A stretch of 64,000 nucleotides of DNA, taken from NCBI GenBank assembly GCA_019359015.1, contig JAHHID010000014.1, positions 1 to 64,000 of the forward strand, in the 5' to 3' direction. The DNA is from Spirirestis rafaelensis WJT71-NPBG6. Lineage in GTDB: Bacteria > Cyanobacteriota > Cyanobacteriia > Cyanobacteriales > Nostocaceae. The translations under genes were made by a program, and so were the position numbers. Positions 36,028-43,814 of this stretch are shown here, in pieces (the stretch's first letter is position 1; every line of letters starts with the position of its first letter). The notes under the pieces are model-generated. The model made no database searches. It saw only the letters and a program-made list of their open reading frames with translations, and had not been told where the DNA came from.

Positions 36028-37599
36028 ATGAAATTGATATCCGATGCACCGATTCCAGTGAAAATCCAAAAGATGAAGGAACGAGTGCGATGGAGTCATT
36101 CGAGTATTATCTCACGCGGAATTGACCAAACCAGCATGGTTTTGGATGACGGTAGAGACGATAGCCCAGAATTTTCCTTTATGGTTATTGGTGATACTGG
36201 CACAAAGTCACATTATGGTGAACATCCCCAGCGAAAAGTTGCGGAATTAATGCTGCCTCACCGTGACTCTTGCCGTTTTGTCTTACATACGGGGGATGTG
36301 ATTTATGTTGTCGGTTCCCATGAATATTATCCCTCAAACTTTATTGAGCCTTACCGCGAGTTTCTGGAGGGTGGCGAGAATCCTAAAAGCATTCCTTACG
36401 ATCGCATGGTTTTCAATTTACCAATATTACCTGTGCTTGGCAATCACGATTACTACGATGTACCGTTGATGTACCGCTTGGTAACGGGATCAACGCAACC
36501 GCTACGTCGTATGTTTCGTTATAAAGATATTGAGATTGGCTGGCATGGTTCATCTCAAGGCAATGCTTATGCAAAAGCATTTCTTGATTATTTGAAAGCG
36601 ATCGCTTCTCCAATAGACTTAGAGCGTCACCTCGATAGCCATTATACTGCCAAAACTGACACGGGGCGCTGTTTGCGTTATCAACCCGGACATTTTACCC
36701 GCTTGCCCAATCGTTATTATACTTTTCGTTACGGCGGGATTGACTTTTTCGCCCTCGACTCAAATACTTTTAATGAACCATTACCGCTGCCGGCAACCAA
36801 AGAAGGGGAAATTAACCGGCGCGAATTAGAAAAACGTCGGCGGGAGATAGACAAAGAAGAATCAGAGATTTTAAGATTATGCGATTCTCTCCACCCAGAT
36901 ATCCCCAAAGAAGCCGAACAACTCGATGAACTCAGTGCAAAATTAGACCAAATCAACGAAATCAAAATCGACATCGAGAAACAACTCGCATCTCACAAAC
37001 CGTCTGCAATCGACTTTGAACAACTCGAATGGCTGAAAGAAAGATTAATTGAATCTTGGCATACTTCAGACGTGCGCGGACGTATAATTTATTTTCATCA
37101 TCCACCCTACGTCACTGAAAGCAATAAATGGCATCAAGCGCAAACATTAGCAGTTCGTCGTCGCTTGCGTGGTTGTTTTGATGCGGTTGCCCTTCAGGTT
37201 GGTTCCCTGACTCAAGGACGTTCGATAGTCGATTTAATTTTAAACGGACACGCGCACTGCTTAGAATATCTCCGTACCGCTGATACTGGATACGCAGACT
37301 CGCAGATCAACTGCATCATCAGTGGTGGTAGCGGTCATTTTCCCCGTCGTCAACGCAAAGAGGGAACAGAATTGATGGAAACTTTTGAGGAAATTAACGG
37401 CAGTCCTAGCCGTAAAATTGCGGATTCGCTGCTTTATGTTGGTCGCGAAGGGTACAAAGCACAGAGGCGATTGCCTTACTCATTCGTGCGAATTGATGTA
37501 CAAGAAGGTTCGCCACCTAAGTTTATCATCAGACCGTTTGTGGCAGAGCGAGTAGGAGAAAATTGGCGCGATCGCGCTTTGGAACCGTTTGTGATTTAA
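36028..37599 (+). CDS. Calcineurin-like metallophosphoesterase
   Basis: A 523-residue phosphoesterase. The metal-site motifs are in order: GDTG (about 53), HTGDVIY (about 90), GNHDYY (about 139), YFHHPPYV (about 355) and NGHAHCLEY (about 410). A region of about 80 charged residues between the GNHD and HHPP motifs (EINRRELEKRRREIDKEESE...) is a coiled-coil insertion unusual for the family. No signal peptide, so it is probably cytosolic. ATG 36028 is preferred over TTG 36013 because GGGAG lies 8 bases before it. The substrate is unknown. Confidence 0.85.
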   Translation: MKLISDAPIPVKIQKMKERVRWSHSSIISRGIDQTSMVLDDGRDDSPEFSFMVIGDTGTKSHYGEHPQRKVAELMLPHRDSCRFVLHTGDVIYVVGSHEYYPSNFIEPYREFLEGGENPKSIPYDRMVFNLPILPVLGNHDYYDVPLMYRLVTGSTQPLRRMFRYKDIEIGWHGSSQGNAYAKAFLDYLKAIASPIDLERHLDSHYTAKTDTGRCLRYQPGHFTRLPNRYYTFRYGGIDFFALDSNTFNEPLPLPATKEGEINRRELEKRRREIDKEESEILRLCDSLHPDIPKEAEQLDELSAKLDQINEIKIDIEKQLASHKPSAIDFEQLEWLKERLIESWHTSDVRGRIIYFHHPPYVTESNKWHQAQTLAVRRRLRGCFDAVALQVGSLTQGRSIVDLILNGHAHCLEYLRTADTGYADSQINCIISGGSGHFPRRQRKEGTELMETFEEINGSPSRKIADSLLYVGREGYKAQRRLPYSFVRIDVQEGSPPKFIIRPFVAERVGENWRDRALEPFVI

Positions 37600-37722
37600 A
37601 TTTTTGGGAAGATGGCGGGGCAGGATAACCCCGCTTGTAGTTATATAAAATATGGTAGTAGGCGTTTTAACGTTTATTTTCAGCACTCTTCGTGCTGACT
37701 ACAAAATAAAACAAATCAAATA

Positions 37723-38478
37723 ATGAAACTTAAACTAAAAGATAACTTTGTATTTTTAACGGTAGGCATCCTAGTAGTACTGTGCTTATGGCTGCTTAAC
37801 ATTACGCTGTCACCAATTGCACCTACAGCATCCGCAACATATGAACAAAAGGCTGTCCATAGCCCAGACGGTATCGGCAAGTTCTACCAAGGACGAGAAA
37901 TAGCGAAAGTTATGGGACACACCGGCGCTTCATGGCTAGAAAGACCAAGCCGAGAAGCGGAAGAACAGCCTAGTAAGATAATAAAGGCGATCGACCTCAA
38001 ACCTAGCGATGTCGTTGCAGACATTGGCGCAGGTACAGGTTATTTTAGTTTTCGCATCGCACCTTTAATTCCCAAAGGAAAGGTGTTTGCTGTGGATATT
38101 CAGCCAGAAATGCTAGATATGATTAAACTTTTGAAACAAAAGAAAAATATCAGCAACGTTGAACCGATTTTAGCAACGGTGACTAACCCCAACCTACCGC
38201 CTGAAAGTGTAGATTTGGCGATAATGGTCGATGCATACCATGAATTTGAATATCCCTTAGAGGTGATGCAAGGAATTGTCAACGCCCTCAAACCTGGTGG
38301 TAGAGTCATTTTGGTTGAGTACCGGGGCGAAAATCCCTTGATCATGATCAAAGCTTTGCACAAGATGAGCCAGAAACAAGCAATAAAAGAGATGCAAGCT
38401 GTTGGTTTGCTTTGGCGCGAAACCAAAAACTTGCTACCACAGCAGCATCTAATGGTGTTTGAAAAGCCGCAGACATGA
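37723..38478 (+). CDS. Membrane-anchored or secreted class I methyltransferase
   Basis: A 251-residue protein. Residues about 8-36 form a hydrophobic signal/anchor (FVFLTVGILVVLCLWLLNIT) followed by an Ala/Thr-rich stretch with a possible cleavage site (TASATYE). The SAM-binding fold follows from about 85, with VVADIGAGTGYFS (motif I), VFAVDIQPEML and DLAIMVDAYHEF. A PGGRVILVEYRG strand completes the core. A methyltransferase with an export signal is odd because SAM is cytoplasmic, though this arrangement is known among bacterial UbiE-like proteins. Substrate unknown. Confidence 0.8.
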   Translation: MKLKLKDNFVFLTVGILVVLCLWLLNITLSPIAPTASATYEQKAVHSPDGIGKFYQGREIAKVMGHTGASWLERPSREAEEQPSKIIKAIDLKPSDVVADIGAGTGYFSFRIAPLIPKGKVFAVDIQPEMLDMIKLLKQKKNISNVEPILATVTNPNLPPESVDLAIMVDAYHEFEYPLEVMQGIVNALKPGGRVILVEYRGENPLIMIKALHKMSQKQAIKEMQAVGLLWRETKNLLPQQHLMVFEKPQT

Positions 38479-38535
38479 GTCTGTGCCTTTAGAATAACTG
38501 CTTTGTCTTTCTTGAAAGTTCACTAATAATAGCAA

Positions 38536-38817
38536 TCAAGAGAGAACTTTATCCTGAATGCTACTCAGACAAAAATTAAGATGAGAACGAATAGCCCGCT
38601 CATAAACTAAAGTTTGCTCTGTGCGTACCCCAACAGGTTGATATATCAAGTTAACTTCGGGAAAGTCCTGCCAAGACATCAAAAAAATGTCTTTAGCTGG
38701 AGTAGTAATTTGATAATTATTCTCTTGTCTTTTTTTTACGAGGCGACAATTATTTAGCTTTAATTTTTGTCTAAATAATTCTTCAAATTCTGGAACTAAA
38801 TTTGCATAATTTGTCAT
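38536..38817 (-). CDS. Hypothetical protein, 93 aa
   Basis: A 93-residue soluble protein starting MTNYANLVPEFEELFRQKL. It has a K/N-rich N-terminal helix and strands such as DIFLMSWQDFPEVNLIYQP, without a signal peptide or membrane segment. No family recognised. It is convergent with the methyltransferase gene and divergent from the fasciclin gene, so it is transcribed alone. Confidence 0.5.
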   Translation of the reverse strand: MTNYANLVPEFEELFRQKLKLNNCRLVKKRQENNYQITTPAKDIFLMSWQDFPEVNLIYQPVGVRTEQTLVYERAIRSHLNFCLSSIQDKVLS

Positions 38818-39044
38818 GGTCTATACACGCTCAAACGTTTTAGTGAGAGAATCAGCATCTGGTGATACTACTAATTATGACACTTGATCTACTTAAAATC
38901 TAAAATTATTTTGAATGTATAAACTAGTCTATGTATTTACTAGCAAACTTAATTCAATTGATTCCGCAAATCTGTAACAGTAAATACCATTTTGGAAAAA
39001 GTAGTCTATAGTGGTTAGTAGATTACATAAAACTAGGTAAAAAC

Positions 39045-39446
39045 TTGGCTGACATAATTGATACCGCTGTAAAAGCTGGTTCTTTCGGTACCCTAGTTGC
39101 TGCAATCAAAGCTGCTAATTTGGTAGATACTCTTAAAGGTGCTGGTCCCTTCACCGTTTTTGCACCTACTGATGAAGCATTTGCAAAGCTTCCAGCAGGC
39201 ACAGTAGACGCACTACTTAAGGACGTTCCCAAACTCACGAAAATCCTGACTTATCATGTCGTTTCCGGCAAGGTGATGGCATCTGACGTGGTTAAGCTTA
39301 AATCAGCTACCACAGTTGAAGGAACTGATGTGAAAATTGACGCTTCTAATGGCGTGAAGATAAATGATGCCACTGTTGCAACACCAGATGTTGCTGCTGA
39401 TAACGGTGTCATTCACGTCATTGATACTGTGTTAATTCCTGCGTAA
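39045..39446 (+). CDS. Fasciclin (FAS1) domain protein
   Basis: A 133-residue single FAS1 domain: [39 protein letters not shown] (conserved H1 region), [15 protein letters not shown] (YHVV, H2-like region) and [12 protein letters not shown] at the end. There is no signal peptide in the frame, although many FAS1 proteins are exported adhesins; cytosolic cyanobacterial members of this length are common. TTG 39045 is the assumed start, as no ATG lies before the domain. A strong hairpin follows the stop codon. Confidence 0.85.
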   Translation: MADIIDTAVKAGSFGTLVAAIKAANLVDTLKGAGPFTVFAPTDEAFAKLPAGTVDALLKDVPKLTKILTYHVVSGKVMASDVVKLKSATTVEGTDVKIDASNGVKINDATVATPDVAADNGVIHVIDTVLIPA

Positions 39447-39467
39447 TTAAACGCTTAGATAGATAAT

Positions 39468-39513
39468 ACAATAGTGGGGCAACGACTATTTATAGTCGCT
39501 GCCCCATTATTGT
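39468..39513 (+). terminator. Strong hairpin after the fasciclin gene
   Basis: ACAATAGTGGGGCAACGACTA and TAGTCGCTGCCCCATTATTGT fold into a stem of about 20 bp with a few mismatches, 22 bases after the stop codon. No long T-run follows, but position and stability fit a transcription terminator. Confidence 0.65.
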
Positions 39514-39610
39514 GTAGATGTAGTTTAGGCACTAATTTGAATTTAAACCGCAGATAAACGCAGATAAATCTGTGCTTGAAAATATGCTAACTTTGATTTT
39601 GCCAATAATT

Positions 39611-39898
39611 CTACTTTGATTTAGACAGTGGAATGATGCTGGCGCTTTTGGCTGCGCTATCCCAAACTATCCAATTACTAGAATCATCTACATCATCTGC
39701 ATTATTTGTCACTTTAAAATAAAGCTTTTCGCTGCCTTTGGGTTCAATAGCAAAGTCGGCATTTTGAGCATATACTACTTTGAATCCTCTGTCTCGCAGG
39801 CAATACGTTGCCCAATTTTTTAATGACTGCTTATATGGATCGTGTGGAATTGGTGGTCTTGTGATTAATGCTTCTTCGATGACTTGAAATATTTGCAT
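39611..39898 (-). CDS. Hypothetical protein, 95 aa
   Basis: A 95-residue soluble protein (MQIFQVIEEALITRPPIPHD...). It contains LKNWATYCLRDRGFKVVYAQ and FAIEPKGSEKLYFKVTN, a helix-strand-strand pattern reminiscent of the small end of a nuclease-like fold (E-P-K-G-S-E-K-L-Y-F-K), though no catalytic assignment is justified. Transcribed leftward. No family recognised. Confidence 0.5.
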   Translation of the reverse strand: MQIFQVIEEALITRPPIPHDPYKQSLKNWATYCLRDRGFKVVYAQNADFAIEPKGSEKLYFKVTNNADDVDDSSNWIVWDSAAKSASIIPLSKSK

Positions 39899-40008
39899 CT
39901 TTGTTCGATCTTAGTTGTTGGTTGTTATTTGTTGGGTGTTAGTTGGAGCGTTGTTGCTTGTTGGGTATTATACTAACCACTATCAGTAGATCGACTATCG
40001 ACTACGCA

Positions 40009-40479
40009 CTATCCATTAACATCGTCCGGATCGCAACGAATTTCAATCATAAAGCCATCGGGGTCGTAAAAATACACGCCTTTACCTGTGGGACGGGTGA
40101 CGGGACCGTGTGCGATCGCTATTTTATTTTCTCTTAGTACTGTGACCGCTTGCTCAAATAATTGCGGCTCGATGTCAAACGCCAAATGATATGCTCTAGT
40201 AAACGTCTGCTCTGGATTGGGATCGGGTGGTAATAGTTCCGGTTCCCAAAATAAATCGAGGATTGTCCCATCTGGAGTGACGAAGTTGGCGACTTTACCT
40301 TGTGCTACCAACTCAACTAGAGTTTTGGGAACTTCTTCACCTGTGAGTTCATGCAAACCCAGGATTGTGCTATAAAAGTGGCGGGAAGCTTGCATATCAT
40401 GCACATTTAAGGCTATATGATGCACGCGACGCAGATTTCCGGCAACGAGGGTAGGACTAGAAGTAGTGCTAGGAAGCAT
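40009..40479 (-). CDS. VOC-superfamily (glyoxalase/dioxygenase-like) protein
   Basis: A 156-residue protein of two beta-alpha-beta-beta-beta modules. The first starts VHHIALNVHDMQASRHFYSTILGL (metal-ligand His), the second has RAYHLAFDIEPQLFEQAV and ends GVYFYDPDGFMIEIR, where the Glu is the usual metal ligand. Members include glyoxalase I, fosfomycin-resistance enzymes and extradiol dioxygenases; the substrate cannot be inferred. It is divergent from the DUF4385 gene 121 bases away. Confidence 0.85.
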   Translation of the reverse strand: MLPSTTSSPTLVAGNLRRVHHIALNVHDMQASRHFYSTILGLHELTGEEVPKTLVELVAQGKVANFVTPDGTILDLFWEPELLPPDPNPEQTFTRAYHLAFDIEPQLFEQAVTVLRENKIAIAHGPVTRPTGKGVYFYDPDGFMIEIRCDPDDVNG

Positions 40480-40600
40480 GGTATTACTAAATTTATAAAC
40501 ATCTTATCGCTAAGGCATCTCACCTTTTGAGGCTGAGAGTGAATAAAACGCAACCTCACATAGAATTAGTATTAAAGTTTATTATTCATCATAAAAAGCT

Positions 40601-41116
40601 ATGATGGAATTTGATTATTCTTTAGACTTTAAGAATATCGACTTTCGCCAACATCCGGAACTGTATCGCGTTGGCAAAGGCGAACAGGGTGTACTTTTGG
40701 TAGAACCCTACAAATCAGAGATTCTTCCTCATTGGCGGTTTAAGACTCCGGATATTGCAAGACAGTCGAGTGAAAAAATTTACGAAATGTTTCTTGCTTA
40801 TCTAGAGCAAGATGATTTTGTCGGCGCAGATATGGCGCGGAAGTTTATTCAAATGGGTTATACGCGCTCGCGTCGCTATGCTAATCACAAAAGTGGCAGA
40901 AAATACAAAACCAACCCGCAAAAAGAAACTTCACCAGAAGCACAATTGCAAGCGCGAAAAGATATCTTACCCAATGAAGTAGACCCACTAAAAGCAGAGT
41001 CCGCAGCCATATTTAAAAAAAAATGGATACAAGCAAAAACCAACGAAAAATATCTTCAGTTATTAACAAAAGATAATGAAAAGATTTCCAGCAACGGCAA
41101 CAATAAATCTACTTAG
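40601..41116 (+). CDS. DUF4385 family protein
   Basis: A 171-residue soluble protein with the DUF4385 pattern: FDYSLDFKNIDFRQHPELYRVGKGEQGVL at the N-terminus, LPHWRFKTPDIARQSS, FVGADMARKFIQMGYTRSRRYANHKSG and a Lys-rich tail. The family may bind nucleic acid (many Arg/Lys in the central part) but has no established role. Two ATG codons are adjacent (40601 and 40604). The stop lies inside a terminator hairpin. Confidence 0.8.
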   Translation: MMEFDYSLDFKNIDFRQHPELYRVGKGEQGVLLVEPYKSEILPHWRFKTPDIARQSSEKIYEMFLAYLEQDDFVGADMARKFIQMGYTRSRRYANHKSGRKYKTNPQKETSPEAQLQARKDILPNEVDPLKAESAAIFKKKWIQAKTNEKYLQLLTKDNEKISSNGNNKST

Positions 41117-41132
41117 GTAGATTTATTTTTTT
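41105..41132 (+). terminator. Rho-independent terminator overlapping the DUF4385 stop
   Basis: AAATCTAC, loop TTAG, GTAGATTT, then ATTTTTTT. A perfect 8-bp stem with a T-run; the TAG stop is in the loop/stem. Confidence 0.8.
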
Positions 41133-41436
41133 ATGCTATACATATAAATTTCTTATAAATTAATTTAATATGTATAATTTATCACTTTTAAACTTAACAT
41201 AAATTAAAATTACTAAGTTCACTTGTTTGTGAATTATTTTTTCACGACAAATGCTTTAATTTCTAATAATTCTTTACATAAATTAATACATAGTTGAATT
41301 GCGACTTCAGACAGACTTTGTAATTTAGCATGTCTGCCTTTAGAGCGGTTAATTCGTTAACTTTAATTGTTAGATTAGCGCTGGAGAAACAATTTACATA
41401 TCGGCGCTAAACCTTTTACTTAAGGAGTTCATTATT
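41133..41436. other. Long AT-rich leader of the first glycine-zipper gene
   Basis: About 300 bases without a gene, very AT-rich on the left (TATACATATAAATTTC...). AAGGAG (41422-41427) is the ribosome binding site for ATG 41437. The unusual length suggests a regulated promoter or long 5' UTR, but no known motif is identified. Confidence 0.4.
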
Positions 41437-42723
41437 ATGGTTCAGAACACACAGGATTTAAATCAGCAAGATGAAAATGCTAATCGCGTAGGTAACGAGC
41501 AATCTTATGGTGCTTCAAACTATGGAACCCAAGATGTTAACCGCGTAGTTAGCGATCAACCTTATACTGGTTCCGCAAATTATGGAAACCAAGATGTTAA
41601 CCGCATAGCTACCGGTCAACCTTATTCTGGTTCCGCAAATTATGGAAACCAAGATGTTAACCGCATAGCCATCGGTCAACCTAATGCTGGTTCCGCAAAT
41701 TATGGAAACCAAGATGTTAACCGCATAGCCATCGGTCAACCTAATGCTGGTTCCGCAAATTATGGAAACCAAGATGTTAACCGCGTAGCCACCGGTCAAC
41801 CTAATGCTGGTTCCGTAAACATAAATGCTGGGGTAAATACACAAGCAAATTCTCCTTCAGGTGGGAGTCAACCCAATGCAGGTTCAGCAATCAAAGGTTT
41901 GAGTCCTGCATTAACTAGAGCACTCATAGGCGGACTGATTGGTGGGACCTTGGGTTCATTAGCTGGTGCTTGGGCTGGTAAAAGAATAGCTCAGGGCTTT
42001 AACACTGCTGTAAAAGGTTTAGGAGATGCATCAAAGACTATTGGTGAAGGTCTTGGTCAGACAGCAAAAGGTTTAGGAGAAGCGGCAAAGAGTGTCGCTG
42101 AAGGTACTACCCAAGCTGTTGTAGGTGGTGTAGTAGACACGGCAGAGGGTGCCACTGACTTAGCCAAGCAAACTGTAGCCGGTACAATCGAGGCAGTACA
42201 GAATACAGCTGAAGGTGTTGGTCAAGTTGTAAAAGCTGGAGCGGACATAGCTAAGGATACAGCAAACAGCGTCGCTGACGTAGCCAAGCAAAGCGTAGCA
42301 GGTACAATCGATGCGGTACAGAATACAGCGCAGGGTGTTAACCAAGCTGTACAAGGTGCAGCACAGATAACAAAAGATACAGTCAACAGTGCCGCTGAGA
42401 CAGCTAAACAAAGCGCAGTAGGTACAATCGATGCAGTACAAAATACAGCGCAAGATGTTAATCAAGCTGTACAAGGTGCAGCGAATGATGCTAGCAAGTC
42501 ATTAGAAAATCAGGGCAATCAATATCAAGATCGGACGTTTGCCAGCAATCAGCAGATCAACGATCAAACGGACATAGATCGTACACCGATGATCTACGTT
42601 TCTGCCCAAGAGCAGGCACGACCTGAAGTAGAGCTAATCCTGCCATCAGATGCGGGAGTCATAATAAATTCTGGAGACGAGTCGCTTGAGGAAGAAATTG
42701 CTCGGTTTGATGATTACAAATAG
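41437..42723 (+). CDS. Glycine-zipper, LEA/apolipoprotein-like repeat protein (paralogue 1)
   Basis: A 428-residue protein. Residues about 29-128 contain five 20-residue repeats (YGNQDVNRIAIGQPNAGSAN type). A glycine zipper follows (GGLIGGTLGSLAGAWAGKRI, about 168-187). Residues about 190-355 are Ala/Thr/Val-rich 11- and 22-type amphipathic repeats (KGLGEAAKSVAEG, AKQSVAGTIDAVQNTAQGVN), like group-3 LEA proteins or apolipoproteins. The C-terminus is acidic. No signal peptide. It is the first of three related genes in a row, each with a glycine zipper then amphipathic repeats. A role in membrane association or desiccation/stress tolerance is my inference. AAGGAG precedes the ATG. Confidence 0.75.
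   Translation: MVQNTQDLNQQDENANRVGNEQSYGASNYGTQDVNRVVSDQPYTGSANYGNQDVNRIATGQPYSGSANYGNQDVNRIAIGQPNAGSANYGNQDVNRIAIGQPNAGSANYGNQDVNRVATGQPNAGSVNINAGVNTQANSPSGGSQPNAGSAIKGLSPALTRALIGGLIGGTLGSLAGAWAGKRIAQGFNTAVKGLGDASKTIGEGLGQTAKGLGEAAKSVAEGTTQAVVGGVVDTAEGATDLAKQTVAGTIEAVQNTAEGVGQVVKAGADIAKDTANSVADVAKQSVAGTIDAVQNTAQGVNQAVQGAAQITKDTVNSAAETAKQSAVGTIDAVQNTAQDVNQAVQGAANDASKSLENQGNQYQDRTFASNQQINDQTDIDRTPMIYVSAQEQARPEVELILPSDAGVIINSGDESLEEEIARFDDYK
41521..41820. repeat. 60-bp coding tandem repeat, five units
   Basis: Five 60-base units in exact register (TATGGAAACCAAGATGTTAA...). Units 3-5 are nearly identical, showing recent duplication or gene conversion; unit 1 is the most divergent. They code the 20-residue repeats of paralogue 1. 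An open frame on the opposite strand is a shadow of the repeat. Confidence 0.85.
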
Positions 42724-43112
42724 ACAACCGACATTTGGAAAATCAGAAATCAAACCTAGACAATAAATGAAGGTAGTCTTATAAATGTCAGGATAAACCA
42801 CAATTTTTTTCATGCCTTTTTAGGACTACCTGCAAACATAGAAAACTCTCAAGTTATATCAAGTTCGGTTAATCACTTTATATGTAGTTCGTAATTGGGA
42901 ACATCGTCATGAGAGATTCTCTTTATACTCAATGCCCTATTACTGACCTCACGCATAATATAAGTGTTCAAACCGACTTGAGATTATAAATCATGAAAAA
43001 GAGAGTTTTCGCAGTTTAAACTTTGTCAAATAAAACAAAAAAGGTTAATATTTAGCCTTTTGTTGTGTAGCTAAATAAAAATTAATTGAGTTTTGCTTAA
43101 GAGGAAAGAATT
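42724..43112. other. Gap between repeat-protein paralogues, no gene seen
   Basis: Contains an inverted repeat GAAAACTCTC (42840-42849) and GAGAGTTTTC (about 43000-43009) 150 bases apart, and an AAGGTTAATATTTAGCCTT foldback near 43044. AGAGGAAAG precedes the next ATG. Each paralogue therefore may have its own promoter. Confidence 0.45.
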
Positions 43113-43706
43113 ATGAGCAATGGAAACCAGCAGGTTTTAAATCAGCCTCAAGAAAATATTGATTCCGTTACAGATCAAGCTGATGTTTATGGTGTAGATA
43201 AAAAAACAAATGAGGCTTTCAATAAAATAGCGCTAGGCACACTCGTTGGTGCTACCTTAGGTGCGATCGCTGGAGCTTTAGCTATTAAGGGTACAGCCGA
43301 AAAAGTCAATCATACTGTAAAAAATGTCGGGAACACAGTCAGGGGTGCTGCTGAAGGTTTTAACCAAACTGTAAAAGATATAGGTAACGCAATAAACACT
43401 GTAGCAGAGGGTGTTGACGACAGCGTTGAAGATGTAGCCACTGCTGTAAAAGGTACAGCTTTGGGAGTTAATGACACTGTAAAAAATACAGTCGATACCG
43501 TGAGCGGTGCAGCTGTCGGTGTTAACAGCACTGTAAAAAATACAGCGGAGATCGTCAAGGGTGCAGCTAAGGGCGTTAACGAGACGATCAAAGGTACAGT
43601 GGACGTAGCTATGAGTGCAGTGCCATCTAATAGTGAGAACGTCAACGTAGCTAATAACCAGAACCAGACGGCTTACATTTTAGTCCCTGTGGAAAACCAA
43701 GAGTAG
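43113..43706 (+). CDS. Glycine-zipper, amphipathic repeat protein (paralogue 2)
   Basis: A 197-residue protein related to its neighbours. Residues about 42-62 are the glycine zipper (LGTLVGATLGAIAGALAIKGT), then about 100 residues of 22-residue repeats (VNHTVKNVGNTVRGAAEG, VNDTVKNTVDTVSGAAVG) with a hydrophobic/Lys/Asp amphipathic pattern. A short hydrophobic end (TAYILVPVENQE) closes it. It lacks the 20-residue repeats of paralogue 1 and the membrane helix of paralogue 3. Likely soluble or peripherally membrane-bound. AGAGGAAAG provides the ribosome binding site. Confidence 0.7.
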   Translation: MSNGNQQVLNQPQENIDSVTDQADVYGVDKKTNEAFNKIALGTLVGATLGAIAGALAIKGTAEKVNHTVKNVGNTVRGAAEGFNQTVKDIGNAINTVAEGVDDSVEDVATAVKGTALGVNDTVKNTVDTVSGAAVGVNSTVKNTAEIVKGAAKGVNETIKGTVDVAMSAVPSNSENVNVANNQNQTAYILVPVENQE

Positions 43707-43814
43707 AGCTAAGGGTGGGCAATTCCCACCTTTGTCATTTATTTTATTTGCCCACAACCAAAAATTGATGCCCAATTGGCAGGAATCTAAAATGTTGTTT
43801 TTAATTTGGTTAGT

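Noticed and set aside
41515-41844. Reverse-strand 109-codon frame opposite the 60-bp repeat
   Set aside because: Pure repeat shadow, Ile/Cys/Thr-rich.
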